Positions 38,372 through 48,327 of a stretch of 64,000 nt of DNA are shown piece after piece. Below the pieces are notes generated by a model. It did not search any database. It was not told the origin of the DNA and was given only the letters and a program-made list of their open reading frames with translations. The position numbers were made by a program, and so were the translations under genes. Source of the DNA: Yersinia rochesterensis (GTDB lineage Bacteria > Pseudomonadota > Gammaproteobacteria > Enterobacterales > Enterobacteriaceae); NCBI RefSeq assembly GCF_003600645.1, contig NZ_CP032482.1, positions 2,480,001 through 2,544,000 of the forward strand, in the 5' to 3' direction. Within the stretch, counting starts at the first letter, position 1; every line of letters begins with the position of its first letter.

Positions 38372-40453
38372 ATGGCTTTGCATCCGGCATCATTTGATGA
38401 TCATCTTTTTCGGCTATTAATCGAAGCCGTAGATGACTACGCCATATACATCATTGATGCCCAAGGACATATCCTCACCTGGAACAATGGCGCTGAACGC
38501 AATACGGGTTATAAAGCCGAAGAGATCATTGGCCAATCTTTCGAACTGTTTTACACCCCCGAAGATTTAGCCAATGAATTACCCGCAAAGGGCCTGCGCC
38601 ACACCAATCAGTTTGGCCATTATGAGATTCAAGGTTGGCGAGTTCGCAAGAATGGTAAACGCTTTTGGGGCCACCTCACCCTCAGCGCATTGCACGATTC
38701 AGACAATAATTTGCAGGGTTTTGTACATGTTACACGCGACCTGACCGACAAATGGCAGCGGGAAAATGCTTTGCGCAAAAGTGAAGAGCAGTTTCGCCAT
38801 CTGATCAGTGAAGTCGAAGATTACGCCATTTACATGATAGACACCAATGGGCGAATTCTGACTTGGAATAAAGGTGGAGAGCGCCATGAAGGCTATACCA
38901 GTGATGAAATCATTGGTGAACATTTTGCCCTGCTGTTTACCCCCGAAGATATTTCTGCGGGCCTGCCAGAGAAATCACTGGCGAAAGCTATTGCAGAGGG
39001 CAATTTCCAGACTGAAGGCTGGCATGTGCGTAAAAATGGCATCCGCTATTGGGCCAGCGTAGCCATTAACCCCATGCATGACGATAGTGGGAAGCTGCTG
39101 GGGTTTACTAAAATTGTCCGTGACTTAACCGAACGGCGTCAGCGCGAAGAAGCTTTACGGATCAGTGAAGAACGTTTTCGCCTTATGGTCGATACCGTCG
39201 AAGACTATGCCATTTTAATGCTTGATCCCTGGGGTCGGGTAACCACCTGGAACCACGGCGCAGAACGCAATATTGGCTATGCCAGCAATGAAATAATTAG
39301 CCAGCATTTCGGCTGTTTCTTCTTACCTGAGGATATCGCCGCTGGGCTACCGGAAAAACTACTGAAAACGGCAGCCTCCTCCAGCCGAGTGGAGCGCGAG
39401 GGCTGGCTGGTTCGTAAGGATATGACCCGTTTTTGGGCCGTCACCATCATTACTGTGGTGCATGACAACAGCGGAAAACTGCTGGGGTATGCCAAAATAA
39501 TCCGGGATATGAGCGAGCGGAAACAGCGCGAAGATGCTCTGCGAGCCAGTGAAATTGCGCGCTATGAAGAGCGCGAGCAACTGCATCGTGTGCTGTCATC
39601 CATTCAGGAGGGAATTATTTCTCTCGATACTGAGGGGCGCGTTGTATTAATGAACCCCAAAGCCGAAGAGATGACGGGCCGAAGCCAGAATGAGTCCTGC
39701 GGCTTACCCATTGAAGAAATTTTTATTTTATGGTCCCCTTTACAGGATAAAAATCAATTAGTTGCTATCAATCAGTGCCTAACTCAAGGGCGTAATACCT
39801 TATTGCCCGAGGGCAGTCAGCTGTTGTCGAGTCAGGGGGAACGCCAAGAAATTCGCTGTTCTATTTCACCGATTCGCGATCGTGACAATCTACTCACGGG
39901 TGCCGTTGTAGTCTTCCAGGATGTCACCCGCGCGCGCCATGAACAAAGGGAACTGCAATATCAAGCCAATCATGACATGCTGACCGGTTTGATTAATCGG
40001 CGAAGATTGGAAGAGCGGCTTAATCAGGCTATCACCCAATTGGGCAAGGATGAGCAGCATATTCTCTGTTATGTCGATTTAGACTATTTCAAGGATGTTA
40101 ATGACAGTGCGGGTCACGAAGCTGGCGATATGGTGCTGCGAATGGTGGCGCAAACCATGCAACAGGCCGTGCGTGAAAATGACATTGTGGCGCGTTTAGG
40201 CGGGGATGAATTTGCTATCGTGCTGTTAAATTGCCCAAACAAGGCCGCGACAGAGGTACTCGAAACAGTGGTCGCCGACATAGCTTCAATCCAATTCCAT
40301 TGGCACGGTCAATCTTATTCCTTTACCGCCAGTTTAGGGGCCGTATCATTGACCCAAAAAACAGAAACGGCGGCACAAGCTATGCGTCAGGCCGATATTG
40401 CCTGTTACGCGGCAAAACATTCCGGCCGTAACCGCTTATCTCTTGCCCTATAA
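38372..40453 (+). CDS. multi-PAS diguanylate cyclase
   Basis: A 693-residue soluble sensor that should make cyclic di-GMP. Three closely similar PAS domains occupy about 8-135, 139-265 and 269-395. Each starts with a DYAI..D..G...TWN.GAER..GY pattern and ends in a PAC-like RDL(T/S)ER linker. A fourth, more diverged PAS lies at about 405-530. The GGDEF domain has an intact active site at 610-614 and an RxxD inhibitory site (REND) five residues before it. No EAL domain or membrane span is present, so sensing is cytoplasmic. Similar PAS repeats suggest internal duplication. No partner gene. Confidence 0.9.
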   Translation: MALHPASFDDHLFRLLIEAVDDYAIYIIDAQGHILTWNNGAERNTGYKAEEIIGQSFELFYTPEDLANELPAKGLRHTNQFGHYEIQGWRVRKNGKRFWGHLTLSALHDSDNNLQGFVHVTRDLTDKWQRENALRKSEEQFRHLISEVEDYAIYMIDTNGRILTWNKGGERHEGYTSDEIIGEHFALLFTPEDISAGLPEKSLAKAIAEGNFQTEGWHVRKNGIRYWASVAINPMHDDSGKLLGFTKIVRDLTERRQREEALRISEERFRLMVDTVEDYAILMLDPWGRVTTWNHGAERNIGYASNEIISQHFGCFFLPEDIAAGLPEKLLKTAASSSRVEREGWLVRKDMTRFWAVTIITVVHDNSGKLLGYAKIIRDMSERKQREDALRASEIARYEEREQLHRVLSSIQEGIISLDTEGRVVLMNPKAEEMTGRSQNESCGLPIEEIFILWSPLQDKNQLVAINQCLTQGRNTLLPEGSQLLSSQGERQEIRCSISPIRDRDNLLTGAVVVFQDVTRARHEQRELQYQANHDMLTGLINRRRLEERLNQAITQLGKDEQHILCYVDLDYFKDVNDSAGHEAGDMVLRMVAQTMQQAVRENDIVARLGGDEFAIVLLNCPNKAATEVLETVVADIASIQFHWHGQSYSFTASLGAVSLTQKTETAAQAMRQADIACYAAKHSGRNRLSLAL

Positions 40454-40466
40454 CCCGCGTTCTTTC

Positions 40467-40491
40467 GCAGGTGACCTCCGCCGTCACCTGC
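40467..40491 (+). terminator. hairpin downstream of the cyclase gene
   Basis: GCAGGTGAC and GTCACCTGC form a perfect 9-bp stem 14 bases after the stop. It is followed by TCCTC rather than a T-run, so termination is uncertain. Confidence 0.55.
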
Positions 40492-40613
40492 TCCTCTAAT
40501 GATACAGACAACGTTATATTAGCGGTATGTCCAGCAATTAGACCCCGGTCAAAATATCGGCATCAACAGTATGATATATAAATAGCATCATCTGGTTAAC
40601 TGGAAAAATAACT

Positions 40614-40892
40614 ATGCCGTACTTTACGGTCAGTGTCGTTTTGCACAATGCGGTGGAAGGCGATTACGAGACCCTTAATAAGAAAATGATTGATGCAGGG
40701 TTTACTCGCCATATCGGCAGGGAGAAAATTTATAAATTACCTGAAGGAGAATTCAATTACGGGAGTGGTATCTTGAATAAGCAGGAAGTTGCTGATTTAG
40801 CGCTACAAGTTGCTGAAAAAATACGGTTTATCCCCTCTATTTTGGTGACTGAATCAGGTGGAAGAACCTGGCGAAACTTAGATCTAAAATGA
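40614..40892 (+). CDS. DUF2622-like small protein
   Basis: A 92-residue soluble protein. It begins MPYFTVSVVLHNAVEGDYET, has a beta-alpha-beta ferredoxin-like outline and ends SGGRTWRNLDLK. The pattern matches, from memory, the DUF2622 family found in enterobacterial chromosomes and plasmids, which has a fold like Cas2/GhoS-type nucleases. Whether it cuts RNA is not known and no toxin gene is adjacent. It stands alone between the cyclase and rlmA. Confidence 0.7.
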   Translation: MPYFTVSVVLHNAVEGDYETLNKKMIDAGFTRHIGREKIYKLPEGEFNYGSGILNKQEVADLALQVAEKIRFIPSILVTESGGRTWRNLDLK

Positions 40893-41050
40893 ATTTTTTC
40901 ATTATAAATATAATACTCTAAAAATTTGACTTAAGTTAACTATCAATCCCACACCAGGGAATTATTACAATATCTATTAAAATAACATTCCCCTCAGGGG
41001 AGTTATGCGCTCGTCATTTATTTGAATATTATTAAATAACGAGCGGCCAC

Positions 41051-41911
41051 TTATATTTCTTTCTCGTCATTGCTTAACACCAGACTCTCAAGATCTTCTC
41101 GGCGGCGATGAACCGCGATAACAAAATCTGTTTCACAGACAAAGGAGTGCAGTGCGGCAAGCCCTTGTCCGGTTTCAATTGATGCGCGCCAGGCAAAAGG
41201 TGTCATTTGCAATAAATTAAAGCTCTGTTTACCGGTTAACTTCATGTCGTAGGCCAATTTTTCACTGCTGACCAGAGAGAAACCGTCTAAATGCTCGGGC
41301 GTATCGTCATGAAGTTGTACTTCAGCATAAATCAGTGCTTTTAACTGATAGAGATGACGTGGGCCAGGAGAGACAGTGACCACAATTCCACCGGGCTTCA
41401 CGGTGCGAGCTAATTCGGTGGCTTTGCATGGGGCATAAATACGCAATACCGCATCCAAGGCTTGATGGGAAAAAGGCAACCGATGGCTGGATGCAACACA
41501 AAAGCTGACCTGAGGATAGCGTTTTGCTCCGTATCTTACCGCCACTTTGGCGACATCTAAGCCGAAAATAGACATCTGCCGCTGCCGATTTAACCGGTCT
41601 GCCACTGCGGCGGTATAATAGCCCTCGCCACAACCAATATCTAACAGCATGGTGGCATCCAGTGGGAGCGCCTTATCCAGAATTTCACAGATCCGCTGCT
41701 GCAAAGGTTGGTAATAACCCGCATCCAGAAAGGCCCGCCGGGCCTGCATCATCTCAGGGCTATCACCGGGTTGCTTCGAACCTTTATGCTGCACCGGCAT
41801 TAAATTGACGTAACCCTCTTTGGCACAATCAAACTGGTGATTATTGCTGCAACGCCACTGTTGCGGACTTTGCTGCAAGGCTTGATGACAAAGGGGGCAC
41901 TGATAAGACAT
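41051..41911 (-). CDS. rlmA: 23S rRNA (guanine-745-N1)-methyltransferase
   Basis: A 286-residue SAM-dependent methyltransferase that modifies G745 in helix 35 of 23S rRNA. The N-terminal zinc finger is visible as CPLC...[14 protein letters not shown], with the ligands in residues 5-29. The SAM site is [12 protein letters not shown] at about 88-99, followed by [18 protein letters not shown]. Length and motifs match RlmA(I). It is followed on the same strand by nothing close; the PBP gene lies upstream, separated by about 107 bases. Confidence 0.95.
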   Translation of the reverse strand: MSYQCPLCHQALQQSPQQWRCSNNHQFDCAKEGYVNLMPVQHKGSKQPGDSPEMMQARRAFLDAGYYQPLQQRICEILDKALPLDATMLLDIGCGEGYYTAAVADRLNRQRQMSIFGLDVAKVAVRYGAKRYPQVSFCVASSHRLPFSHQALDAVLRIYAPCKATELARTVKPGGIVVTVSPGPRHLYQLKALIYAEVQLHDDTPEHLDGFSLVSSEKLAYDMKLTGKQSFNLLQMTPFAWRASIETGQGLAALHSFVCETDFVIAVHRRREDLESLVLSNDEKEI

Positions 41912-42018
41912 GGTTGGATCCCAGATAACTGATTAATAACCGCCAGAAATGCCGGCAGACGCGGCATTAGTCTAAAGAAGCGCTGATAGGGTTGCAAGCC
42001 ACGGTTTAACTCCGCGAA

Positions 42019-43737
42019 TTAGCTATGCCGAATCACATTGGCGGGGATTGCATCCGGCTCCACATTCATAGTTCGCAAAATTTGCCCCATAATATCGCTA
42101 AAGACCGGGGCTGACACCGCGCCCCCATAATATTTGCCGCCCTGCGGGTTGTTAATCACCACCACTAAAGCAAAGCGCGGTTGGCTAGCGGGAGCAACAC
42201 CGGCGGTGTAAGCCACATACTTATCAATATATTGGCCATTTGGCCCAATCTTCTTAGCTGTCCCGGTTTTAACCGCCACCCGATATCCCCGCACCGCCGC
42301 TTTTACCCCCCCACCACCGGGCAATGCCACGCTTTCCATCATATGCTCAACTTGGCGCACCAGCACTTCAGGGAATACCCGCTGCCCCAGCACTGGTGGG
42401 TCAACCTTGGTAATCGATAATGGCCGATAAATACCGAAACTCCCGATAGTGGCGTAAACGCGGGCCAATTGCAGCGGCGTCACCATTAAACCGTAGCCGA
42501 ACGAGAAAGTTGCGCGGTCTAAATCACTCCAGCGCTGCCGATGCGGCATCAGCCCGCTGCTTTCCCCCGTTAGCCCTAACTGAGTCGATTGGCCCAAACC
42601 AAACTTGGTGTAGGTCTGTACCAATGCAGAGGCGGGCATCGCCAGTGCCAGCCGCGACACCCCCACATCACTGGATTTTTGCAACACGCCGGTCAGTGAC
42701 AGCGCAGGATAAAGCGCCACATCTTTGATTAAATGCCCACTTAATATATAGGGGCGAGTGTCCAGCACCGCATCAGGTTTAACCAAGTGACGTTGTAACG
42801 CAGTCATGACTACCATAGGTTTGACGGTCGAACCGGGTTCAAAAATATCGCTAATTGCCCGATTGCGAAAATTCTCTTCCGGAGTGTCAGCCCGATTATT
42901 GGGGTTAAAGGTCGGATAATTGGCCATCGCCAAAACTTCACCCGTATTAACATCAATGACCACGGCAGAGCCGGAATCTGCCTTATTGAACACCACTGCA
43001 TTGCTCAACGCGTGGGAGGTTTCCACCTGTAGCCGCTCATCAATACTGAGTTCAACATTTTGCCCTGGATGGCTATCGGTCGAGGAAATATCCTCAACCA
43101 CTCGGCCAAAGCGGTCTTTCCGCACCACCCTGCTGCCGGCAGTCCCGCAGAGGAGTGAATTAAAACTCTTTTCAACCCCTTCAATGCCCTGATCATCAAT
43201 ATTGGTGAAACCCACCAGATTCGCGGCAATATCTCCCGAAGGATAAAAACGCCGTGATTCCTCTTTTATGGCAATACCGGGCAATTTCAGCCGTTGAATA
43301 TATTCAGCGACATCCGGCTCCACTTGCCGGGCAAGATAGATAAAACGGGCGCTAGGATTTTGATGAATACGGCGATTGAGTTGGTCAAGTGGTATGTTGA
43401 GTTCCTGAGCCAATGCCTGCCAACGCGCCGAAACACTGACGCCACCTTTCTCCAGCACCCTGGTGGGATCAGCCCAAATAGCCTCAACCGGCACACTGAC
43501 CGCCAGAGGATGTCCATTTCTGTCGGTTATCATGCCGCGTGTATTCGGTGTGGCCACCACCCGCACTGAGCGCATATCTTCTTCTTTTACCAATGGATCA
43601 GGTTCAATAATTTGCAACCAAGCAACCCTGGCGAGTAAACCAAAAAATGAAAGTAAAATACCGCCGCATAGCAAGCTAAAGCGCCAACGAATAAAGTTGC
43701 TGGCGTCATTTTTGGGTTTAGAAATCACGGAGATCAA
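42019..43737 (-). CDS. second FtsI-like penicillin-binding protein
   Basis: A 572-residue class B transpeptidase with an N-terminal membrane anchor (about residues 20-43), a dimerisation/pedestal domain and a C-terminal transpeptidase domain. The active serine is in SxxK (STVK, Ser303) and KTG lies at 490-492. It is very close to FtsI (GGGGVKAAVRGYRVAVKTGT), so it is a paralogue like Salmonella PBP3SAL, also found next to rlmA. The SxN motif reads SSD (355-357) instead of SSN. No ftsW or mur cluster is near, so this is not the dcw-cluster ftsI itself. Confidence 0.9.
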   Translation of the reverse strand: MISVISKPKNDASNFIRWRFSLLCGGILLSFFGLLARVAWLQIIEPDPLVKEEDMRSVRVVATPNTRGMITDRNGHPLAVSVPVEAIWADPTRVLEKGGVSVSARWQALAQELNIPLDQLNRRIHQNPSARFIYLARQVEPDVAEYIQRLKLPGIAIKEESRRFYPSGDIAANLVGFTNIDDQGIEGVEKSFNSLLCGTAGSRVVRKDRFGRVVEDISSTDSHPGQNVELSIDERLQVETSHALSNAVVFNKADSGSAVVIDVNTGEVLAMANYPTFNPNNRADTPEENFRNRAISDIFEPGSTVKPMVVMTALQRHLVKPDAVLDTRPYILSGHLIKDVALYPALSLTGVLQKSSDVGVSRLALAMPASALVQTYTKFGLGQSTQLGLTGESSGLMPHRQRWSDLDRATFSFGYGLMVTPLQLARVYATIGSFGIYRPLSITKVDPPVLGQRVFPEVLVRQVEHMMESVALPGGGGVKAAVRGYRVAVKTGTAKKIGPNGQYIDKYVAYTAGVAPASQPRFALVVVINNPQGGKYYGGAVSAPVFSDIMGQILRTMNVEPDAIPANVIRHS

Positions 43738-43927
43738 TCCTGGATGGTCGCTTGAGTTATAGCAGCCATTAAACCCTATCCATTACATCAATAGGTGCCA
43801 AAACAATGATACAAGATGCATTATTTTGCAACAATTCGCTAACAGCAATTTAAAAGAAAAGGCGGCTGGTCAATAAGTTAAAAAACGGCTTACACTGAAC
43901 AGCATCTTTTTTCCTTAGGTAAGCCCT

Positions 43928-44647
43928 ATGACTGACTTTTCACCACAACTCAGCCGAATTTCCGCTATTTGCCATGGTTTTGGCAATAAATCGGCCCTAT
44001 TACCTGATAACCTCCGGCCCTATCAAACATCACAAGCTAACAAAAAACAGGTTCATGGCACGGCAATTGTCGATGTAACACATCCGGGACAAGAGTGTGG
44101 CGAAGCTGACGGGCTCTACACCACTCAATCTGGCATTCTATTAACCGTTTTGACGGCGGATTGTTTACCCGTGATTTTCAGTCAACAGCACGGAAAAGGC
44201 ATTGCAGTGGTTCACGCCGGTTGGCGCGGTTTGTTAGATGGCATTATCTTAAGGATGGTTGAGCGCATTGCCCGCGATGACGACCCGGCAAATTGGGTTG
44301 CCGCCATTGGGCCAGCCGCCCGCTCCTGCTGTTATGAGGTCAATGAAGAACTGGTGGAACGGTTTGTTAGCGAATTGCCACTGGCAGAAAATATTATTTC
44401 ACCCCGATTTCGCCACCTTAATTTGGCCGCTATAGCTGAGCACCAATTGCGCGGCGCGGGCATTCATCAAATTGATAGGGTCGGCAGTTGTACCATCTGT
44501 ACTGCCGCACCACATGGCGGAGATGATGCTCAGCATCATTTCAAATACACCAGTTTCCGCCGTACCAGCCAACAGCAGGCAATTGATCCCGCCCACCCTG
44601 GTATCAAAGGCCGTAATCAGTATTCGGGATTAATTATTTTACCTTAG
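43928..44647 (+). CDS. YfiH/LACC1-family protein
   Basis: A 239-residue protein of the multicopper-polyphenol-oxidase-like (DUF152) family, members of which have purine nucleoside phosphorylase and adenosine deaminase activity. The zinc-site motifs are present: KQVHGTAIV, LTADCLPV and VVHAGWRGLLDG, with SCTIC near the end. The ancestral yfiH normally lies beside rluD-clpB, so this is probably a second copy. It converges with cspC through a shared terminator. Confidence 0.88.
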   Translation: MTDFSPQLSRISAICHGFGNKSALLPDNLRPYQTSQANKKQVHGTAIVDVTHPGQECGEADGLYTTQSGILLTVLTADCLPVIFSQQHGKGIAVVHAGWRGLLDGIILRMVERIARDDDPANWVAAIGPAARSCCYEVNEELVERFVSELPLAENIISPRFRHLNLAAIAEHQLRGAGIHQIDRVGSCTICTAAPHGGDDAQHHFKYTSFRRTSQQQAIDPAHPGIKGRNQYSGLIILP

Positions 44648-44680
44648 CTTACGGTTTGGTCGGAGCGGCATCTGAAACAA

Positions 44681-44706
44681 AAAAACCCGCACAAAGGCGG
44701 GTTTTT
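44681..44706. terminator. bidirectional terminator, YfiH-like/cspC
   Basis: AAAAACCCGC and GCGGGTTTTT share a stem with an A-run on one side and a T-run on the other, placed between convergent genes. Confidence 0.85.
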
Positions 44707-44723
44707 AACAGCAAAAGAGCTGA

Positions 44724-44933
44724 TTAGATTGCAGTAACGTTTACTGCAGACGGACCTTTCTGACCGTCTTGGATTTCGAACTCTACGTTCTGGCCTTCAG
44801 CCAGGGTTTTGAAGCCATTACCCTGGATTGCAGAGAAGTGTACGAACACATCTTTGCTGCCGTCAGCTGGAGTGATGAAACCGAAACCTTTAGACTCGTT
44901 GAACCACTTAACTTGACCTTTGATCTTTGCCAT
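44724..44933 (-). CDS. cspC: cold shock-like protein CspC
   Basis: A 69-residue single-stranded nucleic-acid chaperone of the CspA family that affects stability of rpoS and stress mRNAs. The RNP1 motif KGFGFITP and RNP2 VFVHF are intact, and the sequence is essentially that of E. coli CspC. The start [11 protein letters not shown] at 44933 is preceded by AAGGAA; a frame extension to 44975 is not coding. yobF lies 42 bases upstream on the same strand, forming the yobF-cspC operon. Confidence 0.95.
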   Translation of the reverse strand: MAKIKGQVKWFNESKGFGFITPADGSKDVFVHFSAIQGNGFKTLAEGQNVEFEIQDGQKGPSAVNVTAI

Positions 44934-44975
44934 CTTGAGTATTTCCTTTGGATTGTTTAACTTGCCCGTAGGCAT

Positions 44976-45092
44976 TTACATAGACAAACTAGAGTCGTTA
45001 CTGCTTGAGGCACTAAGATAAGGATCGGCAGAGAAGCGGTATTCAACGCTAACGTCTTTACTCAGAACTTCTTTACTGAAAATGCCACACAT
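44976..45092 (-). CDS. yobF: YobF small stress protein
   Basis: A 38-residue gene upstream of cspC. It reads [20 protein letters not shown] and then a serine-rich tail ending DSSLSM. The first 22 residues are nearly those of E. coli YobF, which is 47 residues long and is made under heat stress together with CspC. The Yersinia protein stops earlier. The spacing to cspC (42 bases) supports one transcript. Function unknown. Confidence 0.88.
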   Translation of the reverse strand: MCGIFSKEVLSKDVSVEYRFSADPYLSASSSNDSSLSM

Positions 45093-45221
45093 ATACAGAA
45101 CTGTACCTCGTTTTACCCATATGCGTTATCACATACTCTGTATTCGATGGCAAGCCATTTTTAATGAAGGGTGAACCTGTCGCACATATTTGAAACGGTT
45201 GCTCATAAAGAGTGCGTGAAT

Positions 45222-45377
45222 ATGCTAAAATTTGTTGAAGGTCATCGTATTTTCTGCTCTATTTTCGTATACTGTCTTATCCCGCTTTCTTACTGGTTTT
45301 TAACATTTTGGCTAACTCTTTTTATAATACTTCTTACGCAAAAAATCCTTGGTTTCCATCTCTATCCTGTGACCTAA
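45222..45377 (+). CDS. possible small membrane protein, 51 aa
   Basis: The frame MLKFVEGHRIFCSIFVYCLI continues hydrophobic to residue 40 and ends GFHLYPVT, so the product would be an inner-membrane protein with one or two spans. A GTG at 45171 is an alternative start. Ribosome binding sites are weak for both. It is divergent from yobF-cspC and has no homologue that I recognise, so coding is uncertain. Confidence 0.35.
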   Translation: MLKFVEGHRIFCSIFVYCLIPLSYWFLTFWLTLFIILLTQKILGFHLYPVT

Positions 45378-46077
45378 AGCAGAGTTAGTATAAAATTTAT
45401 TAGTATTAAATATATAATAATTGAATATACTCACCTTCCGTTTTGCTGCTTTTCCGGCCTCGCCACGATATCATTACCCATTAGATTACGAGACTAACCC
45501 CTTACTTAGTCTCAGATTATGTACAAAAAACCATTTGTACATAAAATACATAAACATCTTATTTACTGACTTAATACTTAAGGAGAATGAGATCTAAAAA
45601 AACAATAAAAAAATATCAAGATGCTAAAAAAACAAAACCAATATAAATACACATTCATAAGTATGAGAAATGGAAATATTAATAAAACCTCATCATGTCA
45701 TGTTAAGTAAAATAATATTTTAAACACGAAGCAAAAATCATCGAAGAACTAAAACCTCTCATTCTTCAACGCGGATAAATATAAGAAAAATCGTGCCATT
45801 TTAGTCAACTTATGACAACGGAATATCACTCAATCTGATAGAGCATTATGTCATAAAAATAAATTAAGATATTTCTTGGTTTTATGAATTACATTTACAC
45901 TGCTCTGAAGACAATTTAAAATGCTGTATTACCTCCTCGTTATAGAACTGTTTAGGTTTTAGGCTATAACATTTACGCATTTGAATAACGTTTATTAGTG
46001 ATTAATTTTGATAGGTATAAGGATTATCTGATGCAAGGAAATCTTATTTCACCTTATCAGCATCAGAGAGTTATACC
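45378..46077. other. 700-base AT-rich region upstream of pagP
   Basis: No gene is recognised. A 19-codon lysine-rich frame at 45590 has its AAGGAG only one base from the ATG and is not supported. GTTTA elements occur (for example 45949-45954 and 45988-45992) but no properly spaced PhoP direct repeat is evident. Confidence 0.4.
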
Positions 46078-46692
46078 ATGAATTATAAATACATTGTTAA
46101 CGTGCTCTTTCTGAGTAACCTATGGCTGGGCCAGGCTAACGCAGTTCTGGCAGAAGATAAATCACCCGCTGCCAATACCGGCATCGACCAACAAAGCATA
46201 GCGTCTGTAGATAATGACAATCTGTGGCAACGCCTGATGCGCAATATCTCTCTCGCGTGGGATTCGCCCAACCAAGAGCTGTATATCCCATTGAATACGT
46301 GGCACAACCGCTGGACTTATGATGATGACAAGATCGAGTCATACAATGAACGTCCTTGGGGCATCGGTTATGGTAAGTATCGCTATGATGAGAATAACAA
46401 CTGGCATTCAGTATATGCGATGGCCTTTATGGACTCACACAATGAAGTAGAGCCAATTATAGGTTATGGCTATCAAAAGATGTGGATTCCGGGGGAAATG
46501 GACGGCTGGCGTTTTGGGGTCGGTTTTACTGTCAGTGTTACCGCACGTCATGAATATCATTACATTCCAATTCCATTACCCTTGCCGCTGCTGTCTATTG
46601 AATATAATAAATTTGCCCTACAAACCACCTATATTCCCGGCACTTATAATAATGGTAATGTGTTGTTTACTTGGATGCGTTGGCAGTTTTGA
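46078..46692 (+). CDS. pagP: lipid A palmitoyltransferase
   Basis: An outer-membrane enzyme that moves palmitate from phospholipid to lipid A, giving resistance to antimicrobial peptides. A signal peptide ends QANA or VLAE; an acidic segment follows. The eight-stranded barrel begins with the amphipathic helix (LWQRLMRNISLAWDSP). The catalytic residues are His76 in PLNTWHNRW and Asp119-Ser120 in AFMDSHNE. The C-terminal TWMRWQF ends in the expected Phe. In enteric bacteria pagP is PhoP-activated. Monocistronic. Confidence 0.93.
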   Translation: MNYKYIVNVLFLSNLWLGQANAVLAEDKSPAANTGIDQQSIASVDNDNLWQRLMRNISLAWDSPNQELYIPLNTWHNRWTYDDDKIESYNERPWGIGYGKYRYDENNNWHSVYAMAFMDSHNEVEPIIGYGYQKMWIPGEMDGWRFGVGFTVSVTARHEYHYIPIPLPLPLLSIEYNKFALQTTYIPGTYNNGNVLFTWMRWQF

Positions 46693-46941
46693 TTGAATAT
46701 ATTTCCCAACGCATTTAACCACATTTCTAAAATGGTTATATTGGGTTATTAAGAATTAATCTCAATTAGCTTGGGTGATTCCAGAAAGAAACAATAGTCT
46801 CTAGCTATTATAATACTGTCGTTACCTATCTTATTTATTGCTGACAATTTAAACAATAGATAGCGCCATGAGTAATACGAAAGAAAGCAATCGCCGGGCA
46901 TAATTTGTTTCTGCCCAGCGATTTTAGCGTTATTTCACAGC

Positions 46942-48327
46942 CTAATCAGACTGTGTCACTGTCGCTGGATTAGTCTTACCTTTGCGGCGAGTCAGCATGA
47001 AACCGCACCACAACAGTGCAATCCATGCGGGCATCATCAGCACCGAGATCTGAATCCCATCAGTAAAATACATAATGACCAAAATCAGCATCAGAAACAC
47101 CAGACACAGATAATTGCCGTAGGGATACCATAATGCTTTGAAACGCGGTTCAACGCCCTCTCGCACTTTAGCCGCTCGGAATTTCAAATGAGCCAGGCAA
47201 ATCATGACCCAGTTGATAACCAGGGTAGATACCACCAGCGCCATCAATAATTCAAACGCTTTTCCCGGCATAACATAGTTAATCACCACACCGGCTGAGG
47301 TCGCCAATGCTGAAAGCGCGATGGATAAAATTGGCACACCACGCCGATTAACCTTGGTGAGCAATTTGGGCGCATTCCCCTGCGATGCCAAGCCAAATAG
47401 CATGCGGCTATTGCAGTAAACCCCGCTATTGTAGACCGATAATGCCGCGGTCAAAACCACCACATTCAGGATTGTTGCTACCAGATGGCTATCCAAGGCA
47501 TGGAAAATCATCACAAAAGGACTCCCCCCGTCCACGACTTTGCCCCATGGATAAAGAGATAAAAGCACCGTCAATGAGCCGATATAAAAAATAAGGATAC
47601 GGTAGACAACTTGATTGGTTGCTTTAGGAATACTGTGATGTGGGTCTTCAGCCTCTGCGGCAGTAATGCCGACCATTTCTAACCCGCCGAAAGAAAACAT
47701 AATAATGGCCATCGCCATCACCAACCCACTAAAGCCATGAGGCATAAAGCCGCCCTGTGCCCAAAGGTTAGTCACAGAAGCATTTGGCCCGCCCGATCCC
47801 GACGCCAGCAGATACGCCCCAAAGACAATCATACCAATGATGGCAACAACCTTGATGATAGCGAACCAGAACTCAGTTTCGCCATACATACGCACGTTAA
47901 CAAGGTTGATGGCATTAATCAGGACAAAGAATACTGCGGCTGAAACCCATGTTGGGATTTCCGGCCACCAATATTGAATATAAATACCTACTGCAGTCAA
48001 TTCGGCCATACCGACCAAGATAAACATCGCCCAGTAGTTCCAGCCAGACAAAAATCCGGCGAAATCACCCCAATATTTATGGGCAAAATGACTGAATGAA
48101 CCGGCTACTGGCTCCTCAACAACCATTTCACCCAACTGACGCATAATAAGGAATGCAATAAAACCGCCGATAGCATAGCCCAGTATCACTGAGGGGCCAG
48201 CCATCTTAATAGTTTGTGCTATCCCAAGAAATAGCCCAGTGCCGATCGCTCCACCCAGAGCAATCAGCTGAATATGTCGGTTTTTTAAACCGCGTTTTAA
48301 TGTTGAATCCTGCAACTGCTGTTCCAT
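46942..48327 (-). CDS. pheP: aromatic amino acid permease, PheP/AroP type
   Basis: A 461-residue APC-family symporter with 12 predicted helices that imports phenylalanine and related aromatic amino acids. The start MEQQLQDSTLKRGLKNRHIQ has GAGG nearby; the longer frame to 48426 is not supported. YGETEFWFAIIKV, SPFVMIFHALDS and VYNSGVYCNSRMLFGL are closer to PheP than to AroP, but the two families are alike and the symbol is tentative. Monocistronic. Confidence 0.85.
   Translation of the reverse strand: MEQQLQDSTLKRGLKNRHIQLIALGGAIGTGLFLGIAQTIKMAGPSVILGYAIGGFIAFLIMRQLGEMVVEEPVAGSFSHFAHKYWGDFAGFLSGWNYWAMFILVGMAELTAVGIYIQYWWPEIPTWVSAAVFFVLINAINLVNVRMYGETEFWFAIIKVVAIIGMIVFGAYLLASGSGGPNASVTNLWAQGGFMPHGFSGLVMAMAIIMFSFGGLEMVGITAAEAEDPHHSIPKATNQVVYRILIFYIGSLTVLLSLYPWGKVVDGGSPFVMIFHALDSHLVATILNVVVLTAALSVYNSGVYCNSRMLFGLASQGNAPKLLTKVNRRGVPILSIALSALATSAGVVINYVMPGKAFELLMALVVSTLVINWVMICLAHLKFRAAKVREGVEPRFKALWYPYGNYLCLVFLMLILVIMYFTDGIQISVLMMPAWIALLWCGFMLTRRKGKTNPATVTQSD

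Noticed and set aside
40614..40892. Cas2 or GhoS antitoxin
   Set aside because: The fold outline is similar, but there is no CRISPR array or toxin gene, and the sequence fits DUF2622 better.
45590..45649. 19-codon lysine-rich ORF with AAGGAG
   Set aside because: The Shine-Dalgarno is only one base from the ATG, the region is AT-rich, and no homologue is known.
45940..46077. PhoP box upstream of pagP
   Set aside because: Single GTTTA elements occur but not a direct repeat with the right spacing.
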